From Mytilus galloprovincialis (taxonomy: Eukaryota > Mollusca > Bivalvia > Mytilida > Mytilidae), in NCBI RefSeq assembly GCF_965363235.1, contig NC_134839.1:114384517-114448516 (forward strand): 64,000 bases of DNA, written 5' to 3'. Below the pieces are notes generated by a model. That model saw only the letters and a program-made list of their open reading frames with translations. It searched no databases and was not told the origin of the DNA. The position numbers were made by a program, and so were the translations under genes. Position 1 is the first letter of the stretch. Each line of letters opens with the position of its first letter. Shown piece after piece: positions 1 to 13,200 of this stretch.

Positions 1-224
1 TCATTCATTGCACTATATTTGTGTACATCCTCGTCGATTGGTCTCTGGTTCACTAGTTGTTAAACTTGACATTCAAACTGCATCTCGATATTCTTATATT
101 AAACGTTCTGAACGTCTAGTATATATATATGCTAGTATATTGATATAAAATTCATAATAGTAAATGAAATAATTGAGGATATAAGTTTTCATAATAAGTA
201 TACAAATTTAATTATATATTTCAG

Positions 225-1973
225 ACACCAGGTCTTATTGGTGGAGACATGAGCTCCAGTATCGAGGGTCCTGACAGAATACCCAAGCAATTAATGGCAT
301 TCGAGAAACTACTTAGACATGCCATTTCACGATTTTCTAAGGATAATCTTTATGACATGTTGCTGACTTTAAATTCTGAAATGGACACTCCAAGGTCACG
401 GGGTGGTCAACGAGTTAACACAGGAGATCCAAACAGAAAAATTCAGTCTATGAGACAAGTCCGCCAGTTGATCAAATCTATAGAGGAAGCAGCTATTAAA
501 GGAAGGGCTTCCGATCACGAGTTGAGATGTCTGAAAAGTTTTGAAACTTTCGACCGCGATGTTAGATATTTAAGAGATCTAAAAGCCTATTTTGATAGTA
601 ACATTTTAAAAAGTTTGAATGAAGAGTATTACGATCCTGTCGATTTTCCGAATGCTGCCGCTGTACCTCAGTTAAAAGGCCTCGCCACTCCAGAGTCCTC
701 TCGTTCGAGGAAAACGACTTCCAAGGCATCAAAGGAGACAAGAGACCATGCGCGTTTACCGTCCGTGGTAGTAGAACTCAAGGATTTAAGTGGAGTTTGG
801 GGAGAACTACTCAGTGATGGCAATCTAGACATTTCTATTTTTGATCCAGACAGTCATCATGAACTTCTGCAATTTGAAAATTACCATTCATTTGAACCCA
901 TTCTCCGGCTGGTTCCAGATGTGTTTGTTAAATCTTACAGAGGAATCGATTTAGGACGAGAATGGCTTGCTCTTGCAGTCAGAATATACGGAGAACGTCT
1001 TCCTCTTAGGAAAGCTAAGCCTAAAACACATTCACCTCCTCCTCCGCCACCGGAAGTGCTAAATACACCGACTGCAAGAAGTAGAGTTCCAACTGCCGAG
1101 GTCGACAAGAGGGTAAGCGAGGTAAAACAGCATATAAGCATTATAAATAAAGATATAACAGAAAAACAGGAGATAATCGTCAGTCTAGCTAAAGATGAAA
1201 AAAAATTGTCAAAAAGAGAAAAGAGATCCGACGCGCTAACGAATAGTTTTGAAAAAGTCGATAATAAAATGCAAAGAGCACAGCGAGATTTTCAAAGAGC
1301 AGTAGCAGATCTTGACCGAATGAATGATCAGATTAAATTCCTTCCAAACAATAGCCCTAAATACACAGAGTTATTCAAACGATGTAAAAATATTGAAATT
1401 GATATTGAGAACAAACAGAACACCCTACAGATGTTGGAATACGAAAAATCGGTGGTTCAGGAGGACTACCTCTTAGAACTGGAAATGAGACCACATTTTA
1501 TTCATTACATCGGAGACATACAGCATAAGATAGAAACGTTGAAAACGGAAGTAAAAGAAAAACAAAATGCGAAGAAAGAACTCGAAAAGCAAATAGTTTT
1601 AATCAAAACATCGAAATCCGCTAGTGTTAATAAATCTATGCAGAAATATTTGAACGGAGAGCTAGCATATGATCTCGAGGCTGTTACGCATCGGTTAGAA
1701 ATGGCTCAATCACAGGACGACGAAAGGAGCATAAAAAGTGCTGCGTCGGGAACGACGTATACCGACTCTGAGGTTGATCTTGCTGAATATCTCGTCGACG
1801 AAGGTCGACAACAATCGGAATCAGACTTGCAATTTTTCTATGATGCTGATGGAGAAAAGGCGGGAATAACGAAACCACACATGCGCAAAGATATCATAGG
1901 AAAACCACGAATAGCAGAAAGTGTTTTAGCACCAACTCAGAATCGACAGAAACCTCGAGCAAAAGTTTCATAG
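225..1973 (+). CDS. Coiled-coil protein of unknown function, 3'-terminal coding exon
   Basis: An uninterrupted frame runs to a TAG at 1971-1973. The first ATG is at 249 (574 aa), but a pyrimidine-rich 3' splice site ending in TTTCAG lies at 219-224 and the frame stays open between it and the ATG (T-P-G-L-I-G-G-D). This is therefore probably the last exon of a longer gene whose earlier exons lie before the window. From the ATG: a helical N-terminal part (residues about 10-120), a Ser/Lys-rich linker (about 148-165), a second ordered region (about 175-255), a proline run at about 263-268, then a long charged coiled coil rich in K/E/Q (about 280-460), and an acidic, Ser-rich tail. No enzymatic motif or membrane segment is visible. 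I do not recognise the family; a structural or cytoskeletal role would be a guess. Sequence complexity is normal, unlike the repeat ORFs nearby. Confidence 0.83.
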   Translation, partial: TPGLIGGDMSSSIEGPDRIPKQLMAFEKLLRHAISRFSKDNLYDMLLTLNSEMDTPRSRGGQRVNTGDPNRKIQSMRQVRQLIKSIEEAAIKGRASDHELRCLKSFETFDRDVRYLRDLKAYFDSNILKSLNEEYYDPVDFPNAAAVPQLKGLATPESSRSRKTTSKASKETRDHARLPSVVVELKDLSGVWGELLSDGNLDISIFDPDSHHELLQFENYHSFEPILRLVPDVFVKSYRGIDLGREWLALAVRIYGERLPLRKAKPKTHSPPPPPPEVLNTPTARSRVPTAEVDKRVSEVKQHISIINKDITEKQEIIVSLAKDEKKLSKREKRSDALTNSFEKVDNKMQRAQRDFQRAVADLDRMNDQIKFLPNNSPKYTELFKRCKNIEIDIENKQNTLQMLEYEKSVVQEDYLLELEMRPHFIHYIGDIQHKIETLKTEVKEKQNAKKELEKQIVLIKTSKSASVNKSMQKYLNGELAYDLEAVTHRLEMAQSQDDERSIKSAASGTTYTDSEVDLAEYLVDEGRQQSESDLQFFYDADGEKAGITKPHMRKDIIGKPRIAESVLAPTQNRQKPRAKVS

Positions 1974-2640
1974 CAAATTCAGTTTATACATGTGAATTAT
2001 AGAGCTTAATCAAATCTTGTTGGTTTAATTGTTCAGTAGTTGCAAATTATTAGAGAATCACAATTTTCACTGCATACATAGTGCATATAATTATATGCAA
2101 CTGCCAAACCATTTCGTCCAGAAATTTAGTAGCCGAAAAAGTTAGAAATATGCACCGAGCAGAAATGAAGTCGGTTATGGTCACATTTGCACATAGAATA
2201 GCATGTGGATTTTGCAATACAATGAATCAATGTTTGTATTTGTATTTTTTTTATATTAAACATGTGTGCTGTTTATTCAAGAAATAGAGATTATATTTAT
2301 AAATGTTTGTAGTTAATAGAATGACAATCAAGAGTATTACCACTATACACGTCTCGTGGTTTTCAAATGAAATTTGGAGAAAGTATATAAAAAAAATTAA
2401 GAAAATAAAACCCAAAAACAGACACATTATAGTAAAACCTGTTTAATACCGGTAATACTCGCTTTTCTAAACACATTATTATTTATACATGTCACATACA
2501 ATGTTAACTTAACATTTTTAACACATTATCTTATCACCAGTGTTTTACTTAAAATGAGCAAGAGGACGAGAATTAGTTGAGGAAAACTTGATACTTCCTA
2601 ACCAACTGCTGTATGTGTATAGGGTCATTGTAGCTCAGTC
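1974..2640 (+). other. Probable 3' UTR and flank of the coiled-coil gene
   Basis: AT-rich sequence with no credible ORF. An AATAAA polyadenylation signal is at 2404-2409, about 430 bases after the stop codon. Degenerate copies of the following 57-bp minisatellite begin near 2635. Confidence 0.5.
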
Positions 2641-5600
2641 TCCCGGGGTACATGGCGTGTGTTCATCCTATTCTATTAAATGGTTCTTGATGCTCAGTCT
2701 TCTGGTGGCATACATGTTAATTGTGGTTTTTAAAGGAATCTTCGTGCTCAGTGTCCCGGGATACACGGTGTGTTTACCATGGTTTTAATAGGATTCTTCA
2801 TGCTCAGTTTCCCGGGGTGCACCGTGTGTTTATCATGGTTTTTATAGGATTCTTCGTGCTCTGTTTCCCCGGGGTATACGGTGTGTTTATCATGGTTTTT
2901 ATATGATTCTTCATGCTCTGTTTCCCCGGGTATACGGTGTGTTTATCATGGTTTTTATATGATTCTTCATGCTCTGTTTCCCCGGGGTATACGGTATGTT
3001 TATCATGGTTTTTATATGATTCTTCATGCTCTGTTTCCCCGGGGTATACGGTGTGTTTATCATGGTTTTTATATGATTCTTCATGCTCAGTTTCCCCGGG
3101 GGTATACGGTGTGTTTATCATGGTTTTTATATGATTATTCATGCTGAGTTTCCCCGGGGTTTACTGTGTGTTTATCATGGTTTTTATATGATTCTTCATG
3201 CTCTGTTTCCCCGGGGTATACGGTTTGTTTATCATGGTTTTTATAGGATTCTTCATGCTCAGTTTCCCCGGGGTATACGGTGTGTTTATCATGGTTTTTA
3301 TATGATTCTTCATGCTCTGTTTCCCCGGGGTATACGGTTTGTTTATCATGGTTTTTATAGGATTCTTCATGCTCAGTTTCCCCGGGGGTATACGGTGTGT
3401 TTATCATGGTTTTTATAGGATTATTCATGCTGAGTTTCCCCGGGGTTTACTGTGTGTTTATCATGGTTTTTATATGATTCTTCATGCTCAGTTTCCCCGG
3501 GGTATACGGTTTGTTTATTATGGTTTTTATATGATTCTTCATGCTCTGTTTCCCCGGGGTATACTGTGTGTTTATCATGGTTTTTATATGATTATTCATG
3601 CTGAGTTTCCCCGGGGTTTACTGTGTGTTTATCATGGTTTTTATATGATTCTTCATGCTCTGTTTCCCCGGGGTATACGGTTTGTTTATCATGGTTTTTA
3701 TATGATTCTTCATGCTCAGTTTCCCCGGGGGTATACGGTGTGTTTATCATGGTTTTTATATGATTATTCATGCTGAGTTTCCCCGGGGTTTACTGTGTGT
3801 TTATCATGGTTTTTATATGATTCTTCATGCTCTGTTTCCCCGGGGTATACGGTTTGTTTATCATGGTTTTTATAGGATTCTTCATGCTCAGTTTCCCCGG
3901 GGTATACGGTGTGTTTATCATGGTTTTTATATGATTCTTCATGCTCTGTTTCCCCGGGGTATACGGTTTGTTTATCATGGTTTTTATAGGATTCTTCATG
4001 CTCAGTTTCCCCGGGGGTATACGGTGTGTTTATCATGGTTTTTATAGGATTATTCATGCTGAGTTTCCCCGGGGTTTACTGTGTGTTTATCATGGTTTTT
4101 ATATGATTCTTCATGCTCAGTTTCCCCGGGGTATACGGTTTGTTTATTATGGTTTTTATATGATTCTTCATGCTCTGTTTCCCCGGGGTATACTGTGTGT
4201 TTATCATGGTTTTTATATGATTATTCATGCTGAGTTTCCCCGGGGTTTACTGTGTGTTTATCATGGTTTTTATATGATTCTTCATGCTCTGTTTTCCCGG
4301 GGTATACGGTGTGTTTATCATGGTTTTTATAGGATTCTTCATGCTCTGTTTCCCCGGGTTATACGATGTGTTTATCATGGTTTTTATATGATTATTCATG
4401 CTGAGTTTCCCCGGGGTTTACTGTGTGTTTATCATGGTTTTTATATGATTCTTCATGCTCTGTTTCCCCGGGGTATACTGTGTGTTTATCATGGTTTTTA
4501 TATGATTCTTCATGCTCTGTTTCCCCGGGGTATACTGTGTGTTTATCATGGTTTGTATATGATTCTTCATGCTCTGTTTCCCCGGGTTATACGATGTGTT
4601 TATCATGGTTTTTATATGATTCTTCATGCTCTGTTTCCCCGGGGTATACGGTGAGTTTATCATGGTTTTTATATGATTCTTCATGCTCTGTTTCCCCGGG
4701 GTATACTGTGTGTTTATCATGGTTTTTATATGATTATTCATGCTGAGTTTCCCCGGGGTTTACTGTGTGTTTATCATGGTTTTTATATGATTCTTCATGC
4801 TCTGTTTCCCCGGGGTTTACTGTGTGTTTATCATGGTTTTTATATGATTATTCATGCTGAGTTTCCCCGGGGTTTACTGTGTGTTTATCATGGTTTTTAT
4901 ATGATTATTCATGCTGAGTTTCCCCGGGGTATACTGTGTGTTTATCATGGTTTTTATAGGATTCTTCATGCTCTGTTTCCCCGGGTTATACGATGTGTTT
5001 ATCATGGTTTTTATATGATTCTTCATGCTCTGTTTCCCCGGGGTATACGGTGAGTTTATCATGGTTTTTATATGATTCTTCATGCTCTGTTTCCCCGGGG
5101 TATACTGTGTGTTTATCATGGTTTTTATATGATTATTCATGCTGAGTTTCCCCGGGGTATACTGTGTGTTTATCATGGTTTTTATAGGATTCTTCATGCT
5201 CTGTTTCCCCGGGTTATACGATGTGTTTATCATGGTTTTTATATGATTCTTCATGCTCTGTTTCCCCGGGGTATACGGTGAGTTTATCATGGTTTTTATA
5301 TGATTCTTCATGCTCTGTTTCCCCGGGGTATACGGTGTGTTTATCTTGTTTTTATATGATTCTTCATGCTCTGTTTCCCCGGGTTATACGATGTGTTTAT
5401 CATGGTTTTTATATGATTCTTCATGCTCTGTTTCCCCGGGGTATACGGTGTGTTTATCATGGTTTTTATATGATTATTCATGCTGAGTTTCCCCGGGGTA
5501 TACTGTGTGTTTATCATGGTTTTTATAGGATTCTTCATGCTCTGTTTCCCCGGGTTATACGATGTGTTTATCATGGTTTTTATATGATTCTTCATGCTCT

Positions 5601-6880
5601 GTTTCCCCGGGGTATACGGTGAGTTTATCATGGTTTTTATATGATTCTTCATGCTCTGTTTCCCCGGGGTATACGGTGTGTTTATCTTGTTTTTATATGA
5701 TTCTTCATGCTCTGTTTCCCCGGGTTATACGATGTGTTTATCATGGTTTTTATATGATTCTTCATGCTCTGTTTCCCCGGGGTATACGGTGTGTTTATCA
5801 TGGTTTTTATATGATTCTTCATGCTCATTTTCCCGGGGTATACGGTGTGTTTATCATGGTTTTTATATGATTCTTCATGCTCTGTTTCCCCGGGGTATAC
5901 GGTGTGTTTATCATGGTTTGTATATGATTCTTCATGCTCATTTTCCCGGGGTATACGGTTTGTTTATCATGGTTTTTATAGGATTCTTCATGCTTAGTTT
6001 CCCCGGGGTATACGGTGTGTTTATCATGGTTTTTATAGGATTCTTCATGCTTAGTTTCCCCGGGGTATACGGTATGTTTATCATGGTTTGCATATGATTC
6101 TTCATGCTCAGTTTCCCCGGGGTTTACTGTGTGTTTATCATGGTTTTTATATGATTCTTCATGCTCTGTTTCCCCGGGGTATACGGTGTGTTTATCATGG
6201 TTTTTATATGATTCTTCATGCTCATTTTCCCGGGGTTTACGGTGTATTTATCATGGTTTTTATAGGATTCTTCATGCTCTGTTTCCCAGGGGTATACGGT
6301 GTGTTTATCATGGTTTTTATATGATTCTTCATGCTCTGTTTCCCCGGGGTATACGGTGTGTTTATCATGGTTTTTATAGGATTCTTCATGCTCTGTTTCC
6401 CCGGGGTATACGGTGAGTTTATCATGGTTTTTATATGATTATTCATGCTCTGTTTCCCCGGGGTATACGGTGTGTTTATCATGGTTTGTATATGATTCTT
6501 CATGCTCTGTTTCCCCGGGGTATACGGTGTGTTTATCATGGTTTTTATATGATTCTTCATGCTCAGTTTCCCCGGGGTATACGGTGTGTTTATCATGGTT
6601 TTTACTAGTATATGGTTCTTGTTGCTCAGTCTCCTGTGTTCATCATGGTTCGTATAGGGTTTTCAGGGTACAAGGCGTGTGTTCATCACGGCTAAATATG
6701 GTTCTGCTGTTGTCTGCCTTTTGGTCGGGTTGTTGTCTCTTTAACACATTCCCCATTTCCATTCTCAATTGAATTATTGTTGTTCAATCTTCCGGGGTAC
6801 ACGTTTGTGTTCACCGTTTTCAATGGGGTTCTTGATGCTTAGTCTCTCGGGCTGTTTAACAATCTTAGAATATGACTTGC
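2635..6880. repeat. 57-bp minisatellite array with higher-order structure
   Basis: About 68 tandem copies of a 57-bp unit occupy 2740-6610, with decayed edge copies at 2635-2740 and 6610-6880. Each unit carries a CCCCGGGG palindrome followed by a TATACGGTGTGTTTATCATGG-like core. Because 57 is 19 codons, both strands show long ORF-like frames; these are not genes. Occasional 58-bp units (extra G) and a 56-bp unit shift the frame. Blocks are re-duplicated: 3083-3700 recurs at 3712-4330 (629-bp offset), a four-unit block repeats within 4874-5311, and a 341-bp offset joins 5221-5560 to 5562-5870. Central copies are more alike than edge copies, as expected for unequal exchange. The right edge (about 6706-6771) contains a fragment of dispersed repeat A. 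Confidence 0.95.
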
Positions 6881-8295
6881 TACATTTGTTAAGATGAATG
6901 GGCAATGTGCATTTTTAAATATGCTAAAGAAACTATAACAAGTTTACGTCAAAATCCTCTTGCAGTGAATGTAATTTGTTCCCATTTAACATAACAACCA
7001 AATGCCGCTTTGTGTGATCCCCTACCGTCAGATACAAACGGCGTCTTGGAAAATGTGTCCATCGTTATATGATTCTCGCCTAAAATATTTAAAGCTATAC
7101 AAGACGAGAAACCGAAGCTGGATACAAACACAGCTATTCATATAACCAAAAAGGAGTCATACTATCTTCAACCAGCTTCACAAAAGGAACCACACGATCT
7201 AAGGCCAGCTTTTGTAAAGTCTTGAAAGACCTCGGGGATTTTTTGGGGGGAGGGGTGGGGGTCTTTTAAGCAACCACGAAATTATAAAATCTACAGGTCT
7301 TAAAATTATGGCTAATAACAAAATACATTTAGTGCATTTGATACTGCTCAATCGGACTGTCCAGAAGTTGTACCAGTCCAAGTGTAGTAAGTAAACGTTA
7401 GATCTTTAATTTTACTGCACATCATTTGTAATGTTAGAACTGCATTCATCCAAAACGCCACGAGTGAAGAATTAAATGGAAGACAAAGGTGAATAGATAC
7501 ATGAAAAATAAGGATTATTTTTTTAATTTCAACTGGTTCCATCAATTTCATTCATATTTAATACAAAACAAAATAAGTCAGTCGAAACATGTACACAAAT
7601 AATTGTCAACTACAGGGAAAGGGGAACTAACTCATCTTATCGACTTAACATCAACAAAATTTTTAACATTGCATTGACAAATACATGTTTGGAGGATTGG
7701 AATTCAAAGGATGCAGTGTTTTAATGTCAACTAATTTTACCAGTCAGCTTGTTTTTGAGCTCGTCTGAAGCAAAATCTTTTCCAATCTCTCGCAAACTTG
7801 AAATAAAATTACGTAGTCTCAGATGAGCAAAACAGTCTTTTATTTAGCTTGGTGCAGAAATATATTATCAAAAGCAAACGTGATAATCCTTGGTGTTACT
7901 GATTCACCATTCAATAGGAACTCAAGCATTTCACACTGTATACATTACAAAAAAAAAAAATTTTGTATTTTCCCCCCGTCTTCTTTTCAAATGCATTTTC
8001 CACCTTTTTTATATTCATATACTTATTACAGAGCATGCCAGTATTTTTTGTGTAAAAGGAGACAGACTTGTAAAAGAAAATTGCTTGTTCTGAATCCTTA
8101 ATATTTACTTCATTTGTACAATATCATTTAATATTGATTTATCTGAATAAATATTGTTCAAACTAACCCTAATACATGACCGAATATGAACGTTTGAGAC
8201 AGTTTTCCTTGGAGAAAGAAAAGATGTTACCGTGAAAAAAACCATGAAACTTAAATAGCAAAAATAAAAAACAAAGAGCAGAATAATCGTTATTT
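6881..8295. other. Intergenic, no gene recognised
   Basis: Short ORFs only, none with a recognisable domain or splice-consistent structure. A G-rich stretch lies near 7238-7262 and an A-run near 7950. Confidence 0.5.
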
Positions 8296-8760
8296 GGAGC
8301 AGGATGTTATGACTCTTCTGCAGATCCTGAGATCACCCCCCAATTTTTGGTGAGAATACATATGTTACTCAGTCTTCTATGTTGTATTTTTGGTGCGAGT
8401 ACATATGTTACTCAGTCTTCTATGTTGTATTTTTGGTGCGAGTACATATGTTACTCAGTCTTCTATGTTGTATTTTTGGTGCGAGTACATACGTTACTCA
8501 GTCTTCTATGTTGTATTTTTGGTGCGAGTACATGTTACTCAGTCTTCTATGTTGTATTTTTGGTGCGAGTACATATGTTACTCAGTCTTCTATGTTGTAT
8601 TTTTGGTGCGAGTACATATGTTACTCAGTCTTCTATGTTGTATTTTGTGTACATGTGTTTGTCTTCGGCCTTTTTCGTTTGTTTTTTTGTTACCATGTCG
8701 TTGTCATTTATTTTCGACTTATTGGTATGAATGTTTCTTAGATATAAATCGCCTTCTTTG
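8296..8760 (+). repeat. Dispersed repeat D with internal 43-bp minisatellite
   Basis: The flanks (8296-8348 and 8647-8760) match, in the same order, a repeat copy at 48898-49105: shared GGAGCAGGAT and GAGATCACC motifs on the left, and an ACCATG..GTTGTCA..TTATTTT segment on the right. Between them, seven units of 43 bp (one of 41 bp) start at 8349, 8392, 8435, 8478, 8521, 8562 and 8605. The other copy has only one unit-like segment here, so the array grew inside the element. The overlapping ORFs across 8347-8761 are repeat artefacts. Confidence 0.85.
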
Positions 8761-9119
8761 ATGTGTTATTTGATGGCTTTGGTGAAATGAGTTGAAAGGA
8801 TCGATCAGTTTATTCCAATCATATATTCTCTTATCTATTATACTTGCACTTTGTAAATACAGCTGATTCATAAACCACGCCTTTTTGGGGGGAGATTTTA
8901 TATTCATAGATATTTTGTTTTGTTAACCTATACTTGTTCCCAGATATGATCTCAATGTTTCATCTCAAAAAGACACAAATTAAGTTTTACCAGCATAAAT
9001 ACTGCTGGATAGTGGACAAATTGAACTCCTAGGACGACTCGAGATAAAGAGGGGGTATAGAATTATAGTATACGTTTAAACTCTTAGAAATTCAAGGGGA
9101 TCTCTGTTCTCAAGGCAAA

Positions 9120-9120
<1 letters not shown>

Positions 9121-9190
<70 letters not shown>
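9121..9190. repeat. (TA)n microsatellite
   Basis: About 35 perfect AT/TA dinucleotide repeats, followed at about 9203 by a new sequence block (diverged repeat pair). Confidence 0.95.
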
Positions 9191-9192
<2 letters not shown>

Positions 9193-9204
9193 TACACTAG
9201 AACA

Positions 9205-9960
9205 CACCCGTGATATCGCGGGTCCGCGACTGAATTAAAGTATATAACTATGCGCAAGCCTTATTTTAATATTAGTATTGTGATCTGATAAAGTCACGAT
9301 AAAGTCATGCCGATTATAAGATACACAGTTTTCTCTGCTTTCAAATCTTTCTGTTTGAACCCGTCAAACTGGAATTTATCAATTATTTGTAATATTAATT
9401 ATTTGGAAAACAAAAGGTCCTGGAATGGAGTGTTTTTTAATCAACAGCATTGTCCTATATTAGTTATAAATAAAGTTGAATTCTTTGATTCGCTGTTTTA
9501 GGTCATGCCCGCTAACAAATTGAAAACTGTACCTATAGTATACGCCTTATTTTTAGTCCAGATTTTTAGTATTCGTATTGTTATCTAAGAAAGTCTTACT
9601 GATTAAAATACTACAATAGGTAACAATTTGACAATTTAATAGTATCAACCCTGTGATTATGACCCGTGTATATAGCATATAAATCCTGAATACACCGTTT
9701 GGTGGTGCGCCTGTCAGATGCGGAACGTACAGATAATGTAATAGGTGACAGGTGAATATACTATTGGTATCGGTATCGGACTCGACCCGGAACTTCTTAA
9801 TTATTGGCAATATTAATTACGTGGAAAACAAAAGGGCCTGGAGTGGTGTAATTTTTAATCTACACCTTTGTACTATATTAGTTATATATAAAGTTGAATT
9901 CTTTGATTTGTCGTTTTTACGTGATGACGGCTGACAAATTGGACCTCGTTATTTTAGTAT
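9205..9960. repeat. Diverged direct duplication of about 420 bp
   Basis: Sequence at 9364-9530 recurs in diverged form at 9785-9950 (shared TGGAAAACAAAAGG and AAAGTTGAATTCTTTGATT blocks, offset about 422). No coding potential; it looks like two old copies of a dispersed repeat. Confidence 0.65.
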
Positions 9961-10298
9961 TATAGATGGGTGCAATCTTTGTGATAACTTGAACCAACTA
10001 TTATCGTCATATGCAAATTAACTGACTGAAATATTTAAATGATTTATTTGTGCATGTTTTTTTATAAAATATATAATCTGTCATATCTCCATATTTCTAT
10101 CGGATTCTAAAATCATTATTGTAGTCATTATATACCGATCTAATTACATAAATGCTTTTTTTACACCACAACAAACGGATAGGCCATGATATTATCCGAT
10201 GTTGTTCTCGTCAGTTATTACACAAACATAATTCAATTAACATTTTCATATCGAACGTAACTGGAACCAGACGTGTCTATTTACAATAAATGGAAAAT

Positions 10299-13200
10299 TT
10301 AAACTAATGTCATAAATTCCTTTTTTGAAATCTGGCCATCTCCATCTTTGTCAATACTTTTAATCATGTCATCTATTTCAGCGTCACTACAACCACATTG
10401 TCGGCAGGCGGTGGTTACCTCAGCACGTGATAAAGTACCATCTCCATTTTTATCCATTTCATTGAACGCCTTATCAAATGCTTCACTGAAAAGAAAAAAG
10501 AAACTTCATGAAAGCATGATAACATTTTGAACATAACAATTAGCTATTTCATTAAAGAGTTGAATTTCCTCCTTTAGGGAGCTACCATTTGATTTTTATG
10601 GGGGGGGGGGGCTAGGATGAAAAATTTTGTCCTGCATTTTTTTTTAGTTGTAATCTCTGTCCTGCCTTTTTATTTTTCACTCTATTCGGTCCTGCCTTTT
10701 TTTTATTAGTTTATCCTGACTTTTTTTACCTAAATTGTCATCCGTCCTTTTTTTTTTGCAAAGTGTCTCATCCTGCCTTTTTTTTTACTCAAAACTCCTG
10801 TCCTGCCTATTTTTTTCAAATTTCATCCTAGCCCCCCCATAAAAATCAAATGGTAGCTCCCTTATAGACATCTTAGTTTACTCATTGAGTTTGAATCCGA
10901 AATATAACACCTTTGAATATGTCGAAACCCCTTGGTATTTAGACCACAGCTGTAAGTAGACGACGATGCAGCTAGTCTCCAGTGAAGTCAATGGCCCCTC
11001 CTGGATAAAACCTTTAAACTTGTATACTAGTCAATCATTAATCAGAACACTCTCCATGCACCTCTAGTTCACGACTAGTTCGACGTTATTTTTAAGAATA
11101 TACACTGTAAAAATTGTGTTTAGATCCTAAACACAATTCTAAGCACATCTTTTGTGCACTTTTTTTACAAGTTTAGATCTAAACGTGTCTCAGTACAATG
11201 TGTTTAGGATTGTGTTTAGAATCGTGTTTAGCTTAGAAAATGTGTTTAATTTCTATACACTTTCATTTTTAAACGTGTTTGAATTCACGTCATGTTTAAA
11301 TATTATGTGCTTACTGAAAAATGTGTTTAGAAATTAAACACAATCCTAAACACGTTTAGATCTAAACATGTATCACAAGTGTTTAAATTCTAAGCACGAT
11401 ATTTACAGTGTATACTAGAAACAGATTTGAATCCGCTACCAACTTAATAAACTTATCATACCAGAATTAAACAGACGCGCGTTTCGTCTACAAAAGACTT
11501 ATCGGTAACGCTCGAAGAAAAAAGTTAAAAGGCTAGATAAGGAAGTTGAAGAGCATTGAGGACCAAAGTTCCGAAAAGTTTTCCCAAATACAGCTCAGGT
11601 AATCTATTCCTGAAATAGAAAAGCCTTAGTATTTCAAAAATTCCAAGTCTTTCCTTGTATTCTAACATCTGGTTCATATGTCATACGCAATCAATCTTTA
11701 ACTTTTCAGAAAACATGAATACATTTGTGTATTTTAAAATACTTCCATATCTTTGATCATCCACTGCAGTCATATTGCAGTAAAATTGGGTGTTAATTAC
11801 AGGAAATTCCACGTAAATTGACAATATGATTATATTCCAAATAAAGTGCGACTTTAAGTACAAATACTACTGTGTTTGTTGGAATATAGGGTTTTCCCAC
11901 GTCCATTTATCGCAATCAAAGAAATGAACACTTTCTATTTCATATACTGGCACTCTTAAGTGGGAGTGAACTATATGTTTTTTCATCATCCGTGCTGCAT
12001 TAATTTTTTTCTTAACGATAGTAACGTTATTTCAAACCAATGTCGTTTGAATTCTATGCTGAAAGTTTATTGTATGGGTTGCTGTGAAGTATAAATCACT
12101 TTACTTAGTATTGAGTATGTCATATAAAAATATGTACATTATTCTGTAAGAAGATTAAACCATAAATCCGTCAAATTAAGGCAACATTACGTAATAATAA
12201 GCTTTGTTGGATAGTTGTCTCATTGGCAGTCACACCACATCTCCTTATTTTTATATTGTCTATCAATACATGTCTTTTGGATTAATAATTGGCATACTTC
12301 ACTAAAATCAGATATGAAAAAATACCTTGGGAGTGAATAATAAACCTATATTTGTCGCACATCTGTAAATGGTGTAGAAACATATTCTACTGGCGAATTA
12401 AAATTATTCGAGATTTAAAAATTTAAGGTCACAATAAATAGGTAAAATATGAAGATTTAAATTTTAATTTCCTTTTAAAAAAACTACAATCAATCATGGT
12501 AAACATTTTATAATATTTGATAAAATCACAGAAAAATACTCTTTAAAGTACATTAAAACACGACACTAAAAAAATCAATAAGCAGACAAAAATTATTAGG
12601 GTGATAAATACCGTCTATTTAACTTCCTGCATAACTGGTTCAGAAATTCATCTCTAGTTATCTTATCATCTTTGTTGTCATCCAAACCCATAAAGATATC
12701 CTGAAATCCAAAAGTATTGACACAGTCAGATCATATAATTTGAAACTTTATGCATGGACATGACAAAAGGGCGGCAACCCAGGTTATTTCATTGAAACTA
12801 TGATGCAAGTGTTACACTGGAATGTGTAAAAGTTGTCGACGTTCTGTCAGCATATAGGGAACTAAAAGAGGTTCTGCCAAGATTTTAAAGGTTTGTAATA
12901 GTGTACTTTATATGTTGATAGAGTAAGGGAACAACTCGTCAATTCTAGAGTTTTTGTAAAACAAGGTTGAAATGCTTTATTGCCAATTTGGATTTTAGAT
13001 TGAATTCTGGCTAACAGGACAATGGTAAACTTATCGTAGCTGATTTTAGTGAAAAGTGAATAATAAATGAATATAGTGAAAATTATCAGTGTAGAAATTT
13101 TGATATTATCAATGACTCCAGAAATCAACTGTCCTAGATGACCAATTGTAAGAACGATTCAACGATTTTCAAGCAATTATAGTCAATAGTAAAAGTAGTT

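Noticed and set aside
2588-6772. Many overlapping ORFs of 60-237 aa on both strands
   Set aside because: All are translations of a 57-bp tandem repeat whose period is a multiple of three; the same repeats are open on both strands and have no start context, splice sites or domain.
2635-6880. CRISPR-like array
   Set aside because: Units are directly adjacent without unique spacers, and the surrounding genes are eukaryotic.
8347-8761. Hydrophobic ORFs resembling membrane proteins (127, 120, 123 aa)
   Set aside because: Three frames of the same 43-bp array inside a dispersed repeat; no single frame is favoured.
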